Origin: Mucilaginibacter sp.
GTDB taxonomy: Bacteria > Bacteroidota > Bacteroidia > Sphingobacteriales > Sphingobacteriaceae
Direction of reading: 5' to 3'
Assembly (NCBI GenBank): GCA_025352225.1
Contig: JANXTT010000123.1
Coordinates: 1 to 61,903 of the forward strand
DNA length: 61,903 nucleotides
Shown: positions 9,214-18,884 of the stretch, in pieces
How the letters are laid out: each line of letters begins with the position of its first letter
How positions within the stretch are numbered: position 1 is the stretch's first letter
The notes under the pieces: generated by a model
Databases searched by the model: none
The model's input: only the letters and a program-made list of their open reading frames with translations
What the model was told of the DNA's origin: nothing
Translations under genes and position numbers: made by a program

Positions 9214-9714
9214 TTATTTAAACAAAATTAAAAGCTGGCCTTTTTCCACTTTATCGGCAGGTTTTATTTTGATCGTTTTTATAACCGCGTCGGCAGGCGC
9301 TTTTATAATATTCTCCATTTTCATGGCTTCTAAAACAAAAAGGTTATCCCCCTTTTTAACCTCGTCGCCTTCGGCCACAAATACTTTTAAAACTAAACCC
9401 GGCATCGGAGCTTTAAGATCGCTAATCTTTGAACTGTTTAAATCATTAAGCCCCATTTGTTCAAGCAGGGCATCAAATTGATCTTTTGCTTTTATCTGGT
9501 AGGTATTACCATTAACTTTAATAGTGGCTGTTTTATCGGCACTATTAAATTCTACCACCTCTGCCTGGTAAGATCGGTTTTGCATTAATACATGATAACT
9601 ATTTGTATTAAGTTTTAATATATCTGCATTTAATATTTCACCATTCACACTTAAAGTATTTGATTTTGCTACAACGTCAAAATCAAAACCACCATTTACC
9701 TTAATTTGCAACAT
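9214..9714 (-). CDS. Biotin/lipoyl attachment protein (biotin carboxyl carrier subunit)
   Basis: A 166-aa protein whose C-terminal 75 residues form a biotinyl domain: MPGLVLKVFVAEGDEVKKGD, then the biotinylation site EAMKMEN with the acceptor Lys near residue 132, and a closing KVEKGQLLILF. The N-terminal half (about residues 1-90) is the beta-rich region seen in carrier subunits of acyl-CoA or pyruvate-type carboxylases. No biotin carboxylase or carboxyltransferase gene is adjacent, so the partner enzyme (perhaps propionyl-CoA or acetyl-CoA carboxylase) must be encoded elsewhere. It lies two bases after the DUF4159 gene, in the same minus-strand run. Confidence 0.88.
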   Translation of the reverse strand: MLQIKVNGGFDFDVVAKSNTLSVNGEILNADILKLNTNSYHVLMQNRSYQAEVVEFNSADKTATIKVNGNTYQIKAKDQFDALLEQMGLNDLNSSKISDLKAPMPGLVLKVFVAEGDEVKKGDNLFVLEAMKMENIIKAPADAVIKTIKIKPADKVEKGQLLILFK

Positions 9715-9716
9715 CG

Positions 9717-10373
9717 TTATTGTGTTAAAACATACTGAATTAAATTAGCGCCCATTTTTAAAGCTTTCTGGCGGGTTTCCTGTGTATCGTTAGGGTAAGT
9801 CCCATAGTCTTCCCACCCGTTGCCCAAGTCGCATTCATAGGTGTAAAAACAAACCAACCTTCCTTTAAAAATCAATCCAAAACCCTGGGGGCGTTTCCCA
9901 TCATGCTCATGCACTTTTGGTAAACCGTTTGCAAAATCAAACTTTTGGTGAAATACAGCATGATTAATTGGCAGCTCCACAAAATCAAGCTCAGGAAACA
10001 CCCGTTTCATTTCGCGGCGGATAAACGGATCAAGCCCATAATTATCGTCAATATGCAAAAAACCGCCGCCAATTAAATACTTCCGTAAGTTTTGAACTTC
10101 CTGATCTGAAAAAAGCACGTTGCCATGACCCGTTAAAAAAACGAAAGGGTAGTTAAATAGTTCAGCGCTCCCAACCTCTACTATCTCATCTTGTAACTGA
10201 AAATTAGTTTTCAAGTTATCATTGCAAAATTTGATAAGATTAGGCAACGCTGTGCGATCGCCATACCAATCGCCGCCACCAGCATATTTAACTTTGGCCA
10301 TTTTATAAGTTGGCAAATTAAAACTGCTGAATAACAGAACAACGCCTAATAATATAGTTGTTATTTTTTTCAT
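9717..10373 (-). CDS. Exported DUF4159 domain protein
   Basis: A protein of 218 aa if read from the ATG at 10373, which I prefer. A longer reading from 10403 would begin inside rsmE and bury the signal peptide MKKITTILLGVVLLFSSFNL. The mature part matches DUF4159: a G-G-G-D-W-Y-G-D-R-T segment early, then VFLTGHGNVLFSDQEVQNL, GGFLHIDDNYGLDPFIRREM and the late ETRQKALKMGANLIQYVLT. The fold is related to glutamine-amidotransferase-like domains, but the usual catalytic Cys is not evident. Its ATG overlaps the rsmE stop as TAATG, implying translational coupling. Function unknown. Confidence 0.85.
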   Translation of the reverse strand: MKKITTILLGVVLLFSSFNLPTYKMAKVKYAGGGDWYGDRTALPNLIKFCNDNLKTNFQLQDEIVEVGSAELFNYPFVFLTGHGNVLFSDQEVQNLRKYLIGGGFLHIDDNYGLDPFIRREMKRVFPELDFVELPINHAVFHQKFDFANGLPKVHEHDGKRPQGFGLIFKGRLVCFYTYECDLGNGWEDYGTYPNDTQETRQKALKMGANLIQYVLTQ

Positions 10374-11077
10374 TACCGGTTCAAAAAATTGATTTCGAAA
10401 CAAGCTTCCAGGGCTGCCGTCTCGGTTCTTAAACGACTATTTCCTAAAGTTATTGGTTCAAACCCGTTTTGCAATGCCGCGTCTATTTCTTTTGGAGAAA
10501 AATCGCCCTCAGGGCCAATTAATATTAAATATCTCCCTTTTACTGTTATTTGATTTTTTAATTCCAGTTTCTGGCCGGGTTCGCAATGGGCTATAAACTT
10601 TTGACCATAAAATGGCTGGTTTATCAATTTTTGATACGGAATAACTTCGTTTAACAACGGATGGTAAGCCTTTATAGATTGCTTGATGGCGGCGGTAATT
10701 ATTTTATTCAAACGCTCCGTTTTGGCTTCCTTACGTTCAGACCGGTGGCATATAATTAATGATATTTCATCAATACCAATTTCAGTAGCTTTTTCTAAAA
10801 ACCACTCCAACCGTTCAATGTTTTTTGGGGGTGCGATAGCTACGTGCAGATAGTGGTTTTGTTGGTTAAAATTACTTTGGACGGCTAATAATTTTAAAGC
10901 TACCTTTTTAGGATGCGGATCAATTATTTCAGCTTCGTATAACCCACCTTTGCCATCAATAAGCTGCACATGCTCACCATTTTGCAGGCGCAGTACTCTT
11001 ATACAATGCTTACTCTCCTCTTCACTCAAATAGTAAATCGGCGAATCAGTAATATCTGGGGTATAAAAAAGCTGCAT
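10373..11077 (-). CDS. rsmE: 16S rRNA (uracil-1498-N3)-methyltransferase RsmE
   Basis: SPOUT-class methyltransferase that modifies U1498 of 16S rRNA in the 30S decoding region. It has 234 aa. The N-terminal PUA-like part contains HCIRVLRLQNGEHVQLIDGK. The SPOUT part has the cofactor knot motifs LILIGPEGDFSPKEIDAAL (about residues 178-196) and LGNSRLRTETAAL (about 207-219). It starts 10 bp after the CBS-domain gene and overlaps the next gene by TAATG. Confidence 0.95.
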   Translation of the reverse strand: MQLFYTPDITDSPIYYLSEEESKHCIRVLRLQNGEHVQLIDGKGGLYEAEIIDPHPKKVALKLLAVQSNFNQQNHYLHVAIAPPKNIERLEWFLEKATEIGIDEISLIICHRSERKEAKTERLNKIITAAIKQSIKAYHPLLNEVIPYQKLINQPFYGQKFIAHCEPGQKLELKNQITVKGRYLILIGPEGDFSPKEIDAALQNGFEPITLGNSRLRTETAALEACFEINFLNR

Positions 11078-11087
11078 GGCTGCGGGT

Positions 11088-12434
11088 TTAATGCAAATCT
11101 ACAGCATCATCTTCATTGATCAGTAATTCCAGCTTAACCGATTCAATGTTTTGGTCTGATTTTTTGAGTACCGTAATATTATATCCGTTAGCCTCTTTTT
11201 GCTCACCAACTTCGGGTATCTTACCAAAAATATCGCCTAACCAGCCCGATACCGTATCGTAGTCTCCATCTTCGGGCAAATCATGAGGCAAATGTTCGTT
11301 AACATCATATATGGGTGCAAGTGCGTTAACTACAAACTCATGCTCGTTTAACCGCTCTACAATTGGTTTTTCTTCATCGTATTCATCCTGTATCTCACCT
11401 ACCAGTTCTTCCACAATATCTTCTAAAGTAACCATACCGGCAGTGCCCCCAAACTCATCCAGCACAATGGCTATTTGAATCCGTTTTTGCTGCAATTCTG
11501 CCATCAGATTATTGATCTTTTTTGTTTCGGGAATCAGATAAGGTTTCCTTATAATATCTCTTAAAACAAAATCAACATTGTTAACTAAAAGCGGTAAAAT
11601 ATCTTTAGCATGTACAATGCCAATAATTTTATCAATGGTTTCGTCATACACGGGCATTCGCGAATAGCCTTCGCTTATGATCTCATTTAGCAACTCACTC
11701 TTAGAGCAATTGACTTCGATGCCCGATATTTTAGTGCGTGGCACCATAATGTTCTTAACCACCCGCTCATTAAAATCAAATACGTTTTTGATCAGCTCAT
11801 GCTCGTTAGAATCTATGGCCCCGCTCTTTTTACCCTGATCTAGCAGGTACTGTAATTCTTCGGAACTATGATGAGCCTCGTTACCGTGCACGGGATTAAT
11901 GCCAAACACACTTAACACCATATTGGCTACCCTATTAAGCACCCAAATTATTGGTTTAAAAACCGTATAAAATATGCTTAAAGGCAATGATATACCCATT
12001 GTTACTGCCACTGGCCGTTGTATAGCAAATGATTTTGGGGCCAATTCGCCAAATACGATATGCAATACCGTAATCAAACTAAAAGCTACCACATGGCTGA
12101 TGTTAATAATAAGATTAGACGTGATCACTAAGCCAAATGTTGAGAAAACATTTAACATTATTTTAGTAACAACTTCCTCGCCGGCCCAGCCCAGCCCTAG
12201 TGATGCAATGGTTATGCCCAATTGCGTAGCGGCCAAAAAACCATCGAGGTTTTGAGTAATCCCTCGTGCTATCTTTGCCATCCTCCCCCCGGCTTTAAGC
12301 TGTAATTCTATCTGCGATGCCCTAACTTTTACTATAGCAAATTCAGCCGCTACAAAAAATCCGTTAAGCAGCACCAAAAAGAAAGTTAAAACTATACGAA
12401 AAACACTTATATCTAAATCGGGTGGAGGGGCCAT
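11088..12434 (-). CDS. CNNM/CorC-type membrane protein with CBS pair (hemolysin family)
   Basis: A 448-residue inner-membrane protein. It has a DUF21/CNNM domain with about four membrane segments (VLTFFLVLLNGFFVAAEFAI at residues 14-33 and the GELAPKSFAIQRPV loop). Two CBS domains follow (about 205-325, including VKNIMVPRTKISG and VLDEFGGTAGMVTLEDIVEE), then the CorC/HlyC C-terminal domain. Relatives are implicated in Mg2+/Co2+ handling; the older label hemolysin is not supported by function. Its stop lies 10 bp before rsmE, and its start abuts the pyrophosphatase stop with no gap, so it belongs to the same run. Confidence 0.92.
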   Translation of the reverse strand: MAPPPDLDISVFRIVLTFFLVLLNGFFVAAEFAIVKVRASQIELQLKAGGRMAKIARGITQNLDGFLAATQLGITIASLGLGWAGEEVVTKIMLNVFSTFGLVITSNLIINISHVVAFSLITVLHIVFGELAPKSFAIQRPVAVTMGISLPLSIFYTVFKPIIWVLNRVANMVLSVFGINPVHGNEAHHSSEELQYLLDQGKKSGAIDSNEHELIKNVFDFNERVVKNIMVPRTKISGIEVNCSKSELLNEIISEGYSRMPVYDETIDKIIGIVHAKDILPLLVNNVDFVLRDIIRKPYLIPETKKINNLMAELQQKRIQIAIVLDEFGGTAGMVTLEDIVEELVGEIQDEYDEEKPIVERLNEHEFVVNALAPIYDVNEHLPHDLPEDGDYDTVSGWLGDIFGKIPEVGEQKEANGYNITVLKKSDQNIESVKLELLINEDDAVDLH

Positions 12435-12986
12435 TTATTTGCTTTTGTTATCGGGAAAAGTAGTTTGGTACAATTCCATAGCTTCTGTTATAACTTTATA
12501 GGCATAACGTTGGCCCATTAAATGTTCAATGGTTACGTTTTTACCTTCAAGTTTTTTATAGTCCTGAAAAAATCTTACAATCTCTTTCATGGTATGCGGC
12601 GGCAGTTCGGTAAGCTCATTAATATAATTCACAGACATGTCGTTTTTAGCTACAGCTATAATTTTATCATCCTGCTCGCCATTATCTATCATGTGCATTA
12701 CGCCTATTACCTGTGCTTCAATTATTGACATCGGATAAACATCCGCAGAGCAAATCACTAAAACATCCAGCGGATCTTTATCATCGCAATAGGTTTGCGG
12801 AATAAAGCCATAATTAGCCGGGTACATAACCGACGAAAATAGTATTCTGTCCAATTTTAACAAGCCCGAATCCTTATCTATTTCATATTTGGCTTTGGAC
12901 CCTTTCGGGATTTCAATAATAGCATTTACTACGTTAGGAATGTTATCTCCGGGCGAAACCTCGTGCCATGGATGTTGTGTACTCAT
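12435..12986 (-). CDS. ppa: Inorganic pyrophosphatase (family I)
   Basis: Soluble enzyme that hydrolyses PPi to two phosphates and pulls biosynthetic reactions forward. The 183-aa sequence has the family I landmarks: IEIPKGSKAKYEIDKDSG (about residues 26-43), MYPANYGFIPQTYCDDKDPLD cut here to YPANYGFIPQTYCDDKDPL, and the metal-binding D-x-x-D-P-x-D acid cluster near residues 70-76. The C-terminal FFQDYKKLEGK matches the Bacteroidota/plant-like subgroup. It immediately precedes the CBS protein gene in the transcript. Confidence 0.97.
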   Translation of the reverse strand: MSTQHPWHEVSPGDNIPNVVNAIIEIPKGSKAKYEIDKDSGLLKLDRILFSSVMYPANYGFIPQTYCDDKDPLDVLVICSADVYPMSIIEAQVIGVMHMIDNGEQDDKIIAVAKNDMSVNYINELTELPPHTMKEIVRFFQDYKKLEGKNVTIEHLMGQRYAYKVITEAMELYQTTFPDNKSK

Positions 12987-12995
12987 AAATAGATT

Positions 12996-13655
12996 CTATA
13001 TGTTTGTATTAATTTCTTGTTCGTTTATACTTTTTGACAACCGTTTCTTTAATAAAGCAAAAATAAGCGGTATTGTTGTTACTATAATTAAACCGATTAC
13101 AATATACTGTAAATAATCTTTAAGATGAGGGTATCTTCGGCCCAAAAAATAACCACTTAATGTTAACGTGGTTACCCATGCTATACTACCTATGATATTA
13201 TAAATAGTAAATTTTTTAAAATCAACTTTTACTATTCCAGCGAATATAGGAGCAAATGTTCTGATAATAGGAAAAAACCTTCCTAAAACTAACGCCATAC
13301 CTCCATTTCTTTTATAAAAATCCTCTGCTAAATATATATAACGCTTTTTAAAAAAGAAAGAATCTTCTTTTTTAAGTAAAACCGGGCCGGTTCGGTACCC
13401 AAACCAGTACCCTACATAGTTTCCTAAAAAGCCGGCAATTACTAAGGTGATAATTAATAAATAAATAGAAACATCAAGCAAGCCGGTTGCACATAGTAAG
13501 CCGGCTAAAAACAAAAGATAGTCGCCGGGTAAGAAAAAACCAAAAAACAATCCTGTTTCGGCAAACACAACTAAAAGCAATAAGTAATACCCGCCCTGAC
13601 TTATTATAGACTGAGCGTCTGTTAAATTTTGCAGGTGGTCCCAGAAGCTTTCCAT
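12996..13655 (-). CDS. DedA/VTT-domain membrane protein
   Basis: A 219-aa inner-membrane protein of the DedA family, members of which act in lipid (undecaprenyl-phosphate or phosphatidylethanolamine) flipping and membrane homeostasis. Characteristic motifs are FFLPGDYLLFLAGLLCA (about 41-57), GNYVGYWFGYRTGPVLLKK (about 80-98) and the signature LGRFFPIIRTFAPIFAGIV (about 124-142). About five hydrophobic segments are visible. It is the first gene of the run DedA-ppa-CBS-rsmE-DUF4159-biotin carrier, separated from nuoN by 53 bp containing a weak hairpin. Confidence 0.93.
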   Translation of the reverse strand: MESFWDHLQNLTDAQSIISQGGYYLLLLVVFAETGLFFGFFLPGDYLLFLAGLLCATGLLDVSIYLLIITLVIAGFLGNYVGYWFGYRTGPVLLKKEDSFFFKKRYIYLAEDFYKRNGGMALVLGRFFPIIRTFAPIFAGIVKVDFKKFTIYNIIGSIAWVTTLTLSGYFLGRRYPHLKDYLQYIVIGLIIVTTIPLIFALLKKRLSKSINEQEINTNI

Positions 13656-13671
13656 TCCGTGTATCAGTAAA

Positions 13672-13698
13672 ATTACAAATATTAAACCAATTTGTAAT
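13672..13698 (-). terminator. Weak hairpin after the nuo operon
   Basis: ATTACAAAT and ATTTGTAAT form 9-bp perfect arms around a 9-nt loop, directly after the nuoN stop. On the minus strand the stem runs into TTTTAC. The stem is AT-rich, so termination may be partial and nuo transcripts could read into dedA. Confidence 0.35.
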
Positions 13699-13708
13699 GC
13701 CGATAAAT

Positions 13709-15088
13709 TTAAATAAGGTTAGCAATAAAAACAGGATAGATACCGATAGCAACAATAGCCAGGGCAGAAAAGCCCAATACAACTCTAAAATAACCCGGCA
13801 CAATCAGTTCTGCACGTTCGGCAGAATAGAAGTACATGGCTATTATAACTTTAAAATAATAGTAGATACTAACAATAGCGTTTAACACAGCAACAATTAC
13901 CAGGGCTATTTGAAACTGAGATAAAGCACTTGAAAACATAAAGAATTTACCTATAAACCCGGCTGTTAGGGGGATACCAGCTAATGAAAGCATTGATACC
14001 GTTAATACAAACGCCAAAAAAGGATTCTTTTTTGATAAACCATTAAAGCTTGCAAAATTATCGCTTCCAGCCTGCTGCTGCACCAATATCAAAACAGCAA
14101 AAGCTATAATAGACGCAATAGAATACGCTGTTGCGTAAACAAATATGGCATTAGATGAATTAATGCCTAAAGCCACTATTGCAAAAAGCATATATCCCGC
14201 ATGCGATATGCTCGAAAACGCCAGCATACGTTTAAAGCTATGTTGGTATAGTGCCGTAATATTACCGATGAACAATGTAAGTATAGTGATTACCAACAAT
14301 GTAGGCATCCAAAACTCGGCTACGGGATTAAAACAGGTGGAAAACAAACGTAAAAAAGCGGCGAAACCTGCTGTTTTAACAACGGTGGACATGAATGCTG
14401 TAATCAGGGTTGGTGAACCTTCGTAAACATCTGGAGTCCAGAAATGAAATGGTGCCGCTCCAACTTTAAAACATAAGCCTACTATAATCAATAAAATACC
14501 GCTGTATAATAAGGGATTATCACCATGAGGATGCATAATTATCCAGTTACGTATAACCTCCAGATCGAAAGAACCTGTAGCACCATAAATTAGGGTAATT
14601 CCAAAAAGCAAAAAGCCTGTGGAGAACGCTCCCATTAAAAAGTATTTTAACGCTGCCTCGTTAGAAGCGAAATCTTTCTTTTTGATACCCGCCAGGATAT
14701 ATAAACTAACCGACATGATTTCGATACCTATAAAAAGCATGGTTAGATTATGGTACGATACCATTACTATTATACCGGCCAGCGAAAACAATATAATGGC
14801 GTAATATTCGGCCACGTGTTCACTTATTCGTTCAAAATAATCTTTTGAGAGGAGCAATATTAATATAGTTGATAAAATGGTGATGCCCGAAAACGCGATA
14901 GAATAATTGTTAAACAGCATCATCCCGCTGTAAATTGGTTGTGCGTCAGTATTCCAATCGGCTATAGCAAAGCCAAGTGCAACAAGTAGCCCGGCAATTG
15001 TAACTGGTAACAAAGCCTTTTGCACCTTGTATAAACCAAGATATAAAATAACAATCGGTAAAACAGAAAGGGTTATTAAGGTATTCAT
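13709..15088 (-). CDS. nuoN: NADH-quinone oxidoreductase subunit N
   Basis: One of the three antiporter-like membrane subunits of complex I that carry proton translocation. It has 459 aa and about 14 hydrophobic segments. The central half-channel region is recognisable in HFWTPDVYEGSPTLITAFMS (about 210-229), and the later HSFKRMLAFSSISHAGYML (about 282-300) carries the conserved Lys. It is the last gene of the nuo operon, beginning 4 bp after nuoM. Confidence 0.96.
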   Translation of the reverse strand: MNTLITLSVLPIVILYLGLYKVQKALLPVTIAGLLVALGFAIADWNTDAQPIYSGMMLFNNYSIAFSGITILSTILILLLSKDYFERISEHVAEYYAIILFSLAGIIVMVSYHNLTMLFIGIEIMSVSLYILAGIKKKDFASNEAALKYFLMGAFSTGFLLFGITLIYGATGSFDLEVIRNWIIMHPHGDNPLLYSGILLIIVGLCFKVGAAPFHFWTPDVYEGSPTLITAFMSTVVKTAGFAAFLRLFSTCFNPVAEFWMPTLLVITILTLFIGNITALYQHSFKRMLAFSSISHAGYMLFAIVALGINSSNAIFVYATAYSIASIIAFAVLILVQQQAGSDNFASFNGLSKKNPFLAFVLTVSMLSLAGIPLTAGFIGKFFMFSSALSQFQIALVIVAVLNAIVSIYYYFKVIIAMYFYSAERAELIVPGYFRVVLGFSALAIVAIGIYPVFIANLI

Positions 15089-15092
15089 GGTT

Positions 15093-16553
15093 TTACTTAA
15101 CTGAGATTAATTTCTTTTGATTTACTTGTTCTATCAGATTGGTGATACTAGCCTCTGAGATATGCAGGATTGATTGTGGGTACACTCCGATAACAATGAT
15201 CAGTACACCTATTATACCTAATACAATTTGCTCAGAACCGCTAATATCACTAAATGCAGCAGTTAGTAAATTCGTTTCGCCCTGCATTACTTTTTTGTAC
15301 ATCCTCAACATATACACTGCCCCTAATATAATGGTTAGGCCAGCAATTGCCGACGCCCATATATTATATTGGTATACACCGTTTAACAATAAAAATTCGC
15401 CTATAAAACCATTGGTTAACGGCAAGGCTACTGTACCCAACACGATAATTAAAAATGCAATGGCAAATTTTGGCGCAACCTTAGCAATACCACCCAGTTG
15501 GTCAATGTCGCGGGTATTTAAACGCCTGCTGATAATATCCATAATGAAGAATAACCCAACTACGTTGATACCATGGCTGATCATTTGGATCATAGCCCCT
15601 TGCAGGCCTTGTATGTTCCAGGCAAAAACACCCGCGGCTATTAAGCCCACATGCGCTATAGAGGAATAAGCGATCAATCGTTTACCATCTTTTTGGTTAA
15701 ATGCTATAAGCGATGCATATACAATACCTATAACTGACAGAACAATGGCGGTAGGGGCCCATTGCGAGAACCCTAGTGGCGATATTGGGATGAGCCAGCG
15801 TATAACGCCGTAGATGCCCATTTTTAGCATAATACCCGAAAGCATCATCGTCCCTGCCGACGGTGCTTCGGTATAGGTATCCGGCTGCCAGGTATGAAAA
15901 GGGAATATTGGCATTTTGATGGCAAATGCTAAAAAGAATGCCCAGAATACTATGGTTTGGCGGCCCGCATCTAAATGCAAATTATAAAATGCCTGCAGGT
16001 CAAACGTTCTGCCGGGTGTTTGCTGGCTTAGGTAAATGATACCTAAAAGCATAAACAAAGATCCCGCAAAGGTATAGATAAAGAATTTTAACGTTACCCG
16101 GATACGATCGGCACCACCCCATATGGCACAAATAAAATAGATAGGAATCAAGGCGACCTCCCAGCCTACGTAAAACAAAAACCCATCTAAAGCTGTAAAA
16201 ACCAATAGTAATCCCGCTTGCATAAACAGAATCAAGGCATACATTGTTGGGTTATAGTTGTGCTTAAAGGTTGTTAAAATAATTATCGGTACTAATCCTG
16301 TGGTCAATAAAACCATTAGCATACTAATGCCATCAATACCCGCCTTAAAATGAATGCCAAATTTTTCTATCCAAGGGCAATCAACTAAAAATTGTGTACT
16401 TGCGTCGGGTACAAACTGCGTGAGGAATACTATTGCCACTGCAAGTTCAGCTAGGGCAAATAACAATGCTACAGTTTTAGCTGTTCCGCCTTTAAACAAC
16501 AACGTTACAAGCGCACCCAGCAATGGTAAAAAAAGTAGAATAGTAACCGTCAT
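15093..16553 (-). CDS. nuoM: NADH-quinone oxidoreductase subunit M
   Basis: Antiporter-like proton-pumping subunit of complex I. The 486-aa sequence has the expected pattern. FKAGIDGISMLMVLLTTGLV lies near residue 50. The conserved Glu of the first half-channel is in the segment FYVGWEVALIPIYFI (about 126-140). MPIFPFHTWQPDTYTEAPSA (about 213-232) and KRLIAYSSIAHVGLIAAGVF (about 287-306) follow. It lies 24 bp after nuoL in the operon. Confidence 0.97.
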   Translation of the reverse strand: MTVTILLFLPLLGALVTLLFKGGTAKTVALLFALAELAVAIVFLTQFVPDASTQFLVDCPWIEKFGIHFKAGIDGISMLMVLLTTGLVPIIILTTFKHNYNPTMYALILFMQAGLLLVFTALDGFLFYVGWEVALIPIYFICAIWGGADRIRVTLKFFIYTFAGSLFMLLGIIYLSQQTPGRTFDLQAFYNLHLDAGRQTIVFWAFFLAFAIKMPIFPFHTWQPDTYTEAPSAGTMMLSGIMLKMGIYGVIRWLIPISPLGFSQWAPTAIVLSVIGIVYASLIAFNQKDGKRLIAYSSIAHVGLIAAGVFAWNIQGLQGAMIQMISHGINVVGLFFIMDIISRRLNTRDIDQLGGIAKVAPKFAIAFLIIVLGTVALPLTNGFIGEFLLLNGVYQYNIWASAIAGLTIILGAVYMLRMYKKVMQGETNLLTAAFSDISGSEQIVLGIIGVLIIVIGVYPQSILHISEASITNLIEQVNQKKLISVK

Positions 16554-16577
16554 TTGATATATAATAAATACCTTTTC

Positions 16578-18488
16578 TTAAAAATTAAATAAATGCAAGC
16601 CGAAAAACAATACCGCTATAATGCCAACAACCATCAAAAAAATATAAAAACCAACATTCCCGCTTTGCAGTAAACGCAGATCTTTACTTGCCTCAATTGA
16701 GCCTTTGCCTAAGCCGTTAACAAAACCATCAATACCTAATACGTCCACAACCTTATAAAAGAATACGGATAGGCCATCAAGTGGTTTGCGTATAATGGCG
16801 TCGTATATTTCGTCAACGTAAAATTTGTTGTATGACAGATTGGTTAAGAAAGGGCGTTCTTCGGTATCGGTAATTGGAATATTACCATTATTACGATATT
16901 TTGAAGCCGCCCATAAAAACGCTATGATAGCACCAGCTACTGAAACTCCCATCAATATTTTTTCTATTGCAGGTGATAAGTGGTTAACCGTAAGATTTTG
17001 AATAGCGGTTGACCGCTCAAATACAGGGGCAAGAAAATGCTCCAACCAGTGATGCCCGCCCAATATTTCTGGAATACCTATAAAACCACCGAAAATAGAT
17101 AAGGTAGCCAATATAATTAAAGGGATGGTCATGGATTTAGGTGACTCATGCAAATGATGCTCTTGCTCCTGAGTGCCTCTAAACGTCCCGAAGAAAGTGA
17201 GATACAGCATCCTGAACATATAAAACGAGGTACACATAGAAGTTAGAACTCCTATTACCCACAGTGTGGGATTATGCGCATAAGTATGTGCCAGTATCTC
17301 GTCTTTAGAAAAGAATCCCGAAAACGGAGGGATACCAGAGATCGCGATGGTACCGATCATCATGGTTGCAAACGTTATAGGTAATTTATGCCTTAGGCCC
17401 CCCATTTTACGCATATCCTGTTCGCCGCTAACTGCGTGAATAACAGAGCCTGCACCAAGGAATAATAAAGCCTTAAAAAACGCATGTGTTAATACGTGGA
17501 AAAAAGAGCCTGTGTAAGCCCCAACGCCCAATCCTAAAAACATATAACCCAATTGCGATACAGTTGAGTAAGCCAGTACCTTTTTAATATCTGTTTGAGT
17601 TAATGCTATAACCGCAGCAAAGGCAGCCGTGGTTATACCCACAATGGCAACAATATGCATGGTTAAAGGTGATAGCGTAAATAAAATATTGGAGCGGGCT
17701 ATCATATAAATACCCGCTGTTACCATGGTGGCAGCGTGTATTAATGCCGATACTGGTGTTGGCCCGGCCATGGCATCTGGCAACCAGGTAAATAATGGGA
17801 TCTGGGCGGATTTACCTGTAGCACCTACAAAGAGCAATAAAGTGATCAAGACTAATACATCGCCCGAATGCTTTGCCGCATTAGGAAATACTTCGGCATA
17901 AGATAAACTTCCAAATGTTTGGAATATAACAAACATGCCTATTAAAAAACCAAGATCGCCGATGCGGTTCATAACAAACGCTTTCTTAGCAGCATCAGCG
18001 TATGAAGGGTTACTGAACCAGAAACCGATGAGCAGGTAGGAGCATAAACCAACGCCTTCCCAACCGATAAACATGATAACGTAGTTAGAACCCAGTACAA
18101 GCAATAACATAAAAAACACAAATAGATTTAAGTAAGAAAAAAACTTACCAAACCCAGCGTCATCATGCATATACCCAACGGAATATAAATGGATTAGGAA
18201 ACCTATCCCGGTAATGATCAACAGCGTGATCGAGCTTAGTTGATCTACCAGAAAAGAGAACGGAATAGTTAAATTACCAACCTTTATCCAATCGAAGTAA
18301 TCAACTTGGATTGGCCCGCTTGAACTTATTTGTAAAAAAGCCATAATGCTTAATACAAAAGCAAGTAATATTACCGTGCTTCCAATAAAACCGATCGCGC
18401 TTTTTGACAATGTATTGCGGCCAAGCCCGTTAATAACAAAACCAGCTAATGGTAATATTGGGATAAGCCAGATGTAATTATTTATCAT
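16578..18488 (-). CDS. nuoL: NADH-quinone oxidoreductase subunit L
   Basis: The distal antiporter-like subunit of complex I, with the long amphipathic lateral helix after the core. At 636 aa it has normal length. Recognisable segments are FIGWEGVGLCSYLLIGFWF (about 140-158), the channel motif LPDAMAGPTPVSALIHAATM (about 237-256), and KKVLAYSTVSQLGYMFLGLG (about 302-321). The C-terminal 150 residues contain the lateral-arm region, ending in a final membrane helix (VGFYIFLMVVGIIAVLFFGL). It begins 65 bp after nuoK. Confidence 0.98.
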   Translation of the reverse strand: MINNYIWLIPILPLAGFVINGLGRNTLSKSAIGFIGSTVILLAFVLSIMAFLQISSSGPIQVDYFDWIKVGNLTIPFSFLVDQLSSITLLIITGIGFLIHLYSVGYMHDDAGFGKFFSYLNLFVFFMLLLVLGSNYVIMFIGWEGVGLCSYLLIGFWFSNPSYADAAKKAFVMNRIGDLGFLIGMFVIFQTFGSLSYAEVFPNAAKHSGDVLVLITLLLFVGATGKSAQIPLFTWLPDAMAGPTPVSALIHAATMVTAGIYMIARSNILFTLSPLTMHIVAIVGITTAAFAAVIALTQTDIKKVLAYSTVSQLGYMFLGLGVGAYTGSFFHVLTHAFFKALLFLGAGSVIHAVSGEQDMRKMGGLRHKLPITFATMMIGTIAISGIPPFSGFFSKDEILAHTYAHNPTLWVIGVLTSMCTSFYMFRMLYLTFFGTFRGTQEQEHHLHESPKSMTIPLIILATLSIFGGFIGIPEILGGHHWLEHFLAPVFERSTAIQNLTVNHLSPAIEKILMGVSVAGAIIAFLWAASKYRNNGNIPITDTEERPFLTNLSYNKFYVDEIYDAIIRKPLDGLSVFFYKVVDVLGIDGFVNGLGKGSIEASKDLRLLQSGNVGFYIFLMVVGIIAVLFFGLHLFNF

Positions 18489-18553
18489 TCTATATTTATC
18501 TTGAATCTCTATTGATTCCTATTTTTAAATTTTAACGCTCCTTTTTTTGACCA

Positions 18554-18883
18554 CTACCACTTTAACCGGTTCAATACATTAATATCCAACGAATTGGTAT
18601 TGCGATAAACCATAACTATAATAGCTAGCCCAACGGCTACTTCGGCAGCGGCCAGGGCCATAATAAAAAACACAAATACTTGCCCGCTTGCATCACCATG
18701 GTAAACAGAAAAAACAGTTAGTAATAAGTTAACGGAGTTAAGCATCAATTCAACCGACATGAATATCACGATAGCGTTACGGCGGATCAACACACCCATT
18801 ACGCCAATTGAAAAAATTATGGCACTTAATATAATGTAATGGTTAAGCGGGACAGACTGTATGTTCTGCGTTAAAGTTTCCAT
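18554..18883 (-). CDS. nuoK: NADH-quinone oxidoreductase subunit K
   Basis: Small membrane subunit of complex I (109 aa, three membrane helices). It carries a conserved Glu in the second helix (IVIFMSVELMLNSVNLLLTV, about residues 38-57) and a second in the third helix (MALAAAEVAVGLAIIVMVYR). Its start lies one base from the nuoJ stop. Confidence 0.97.
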   Translation of the reverse strand: METLTQNIQSVPLNHYIILSAIIFSIGVMGVLIRRNAIVIFMSVELMLNSVNLLLTVFSVYHGDASGQVFVFFIMALAAAEVAVGLAIIVMVYRNTNSLDINVLNRLKW

Positions 18884-18884
18884 A

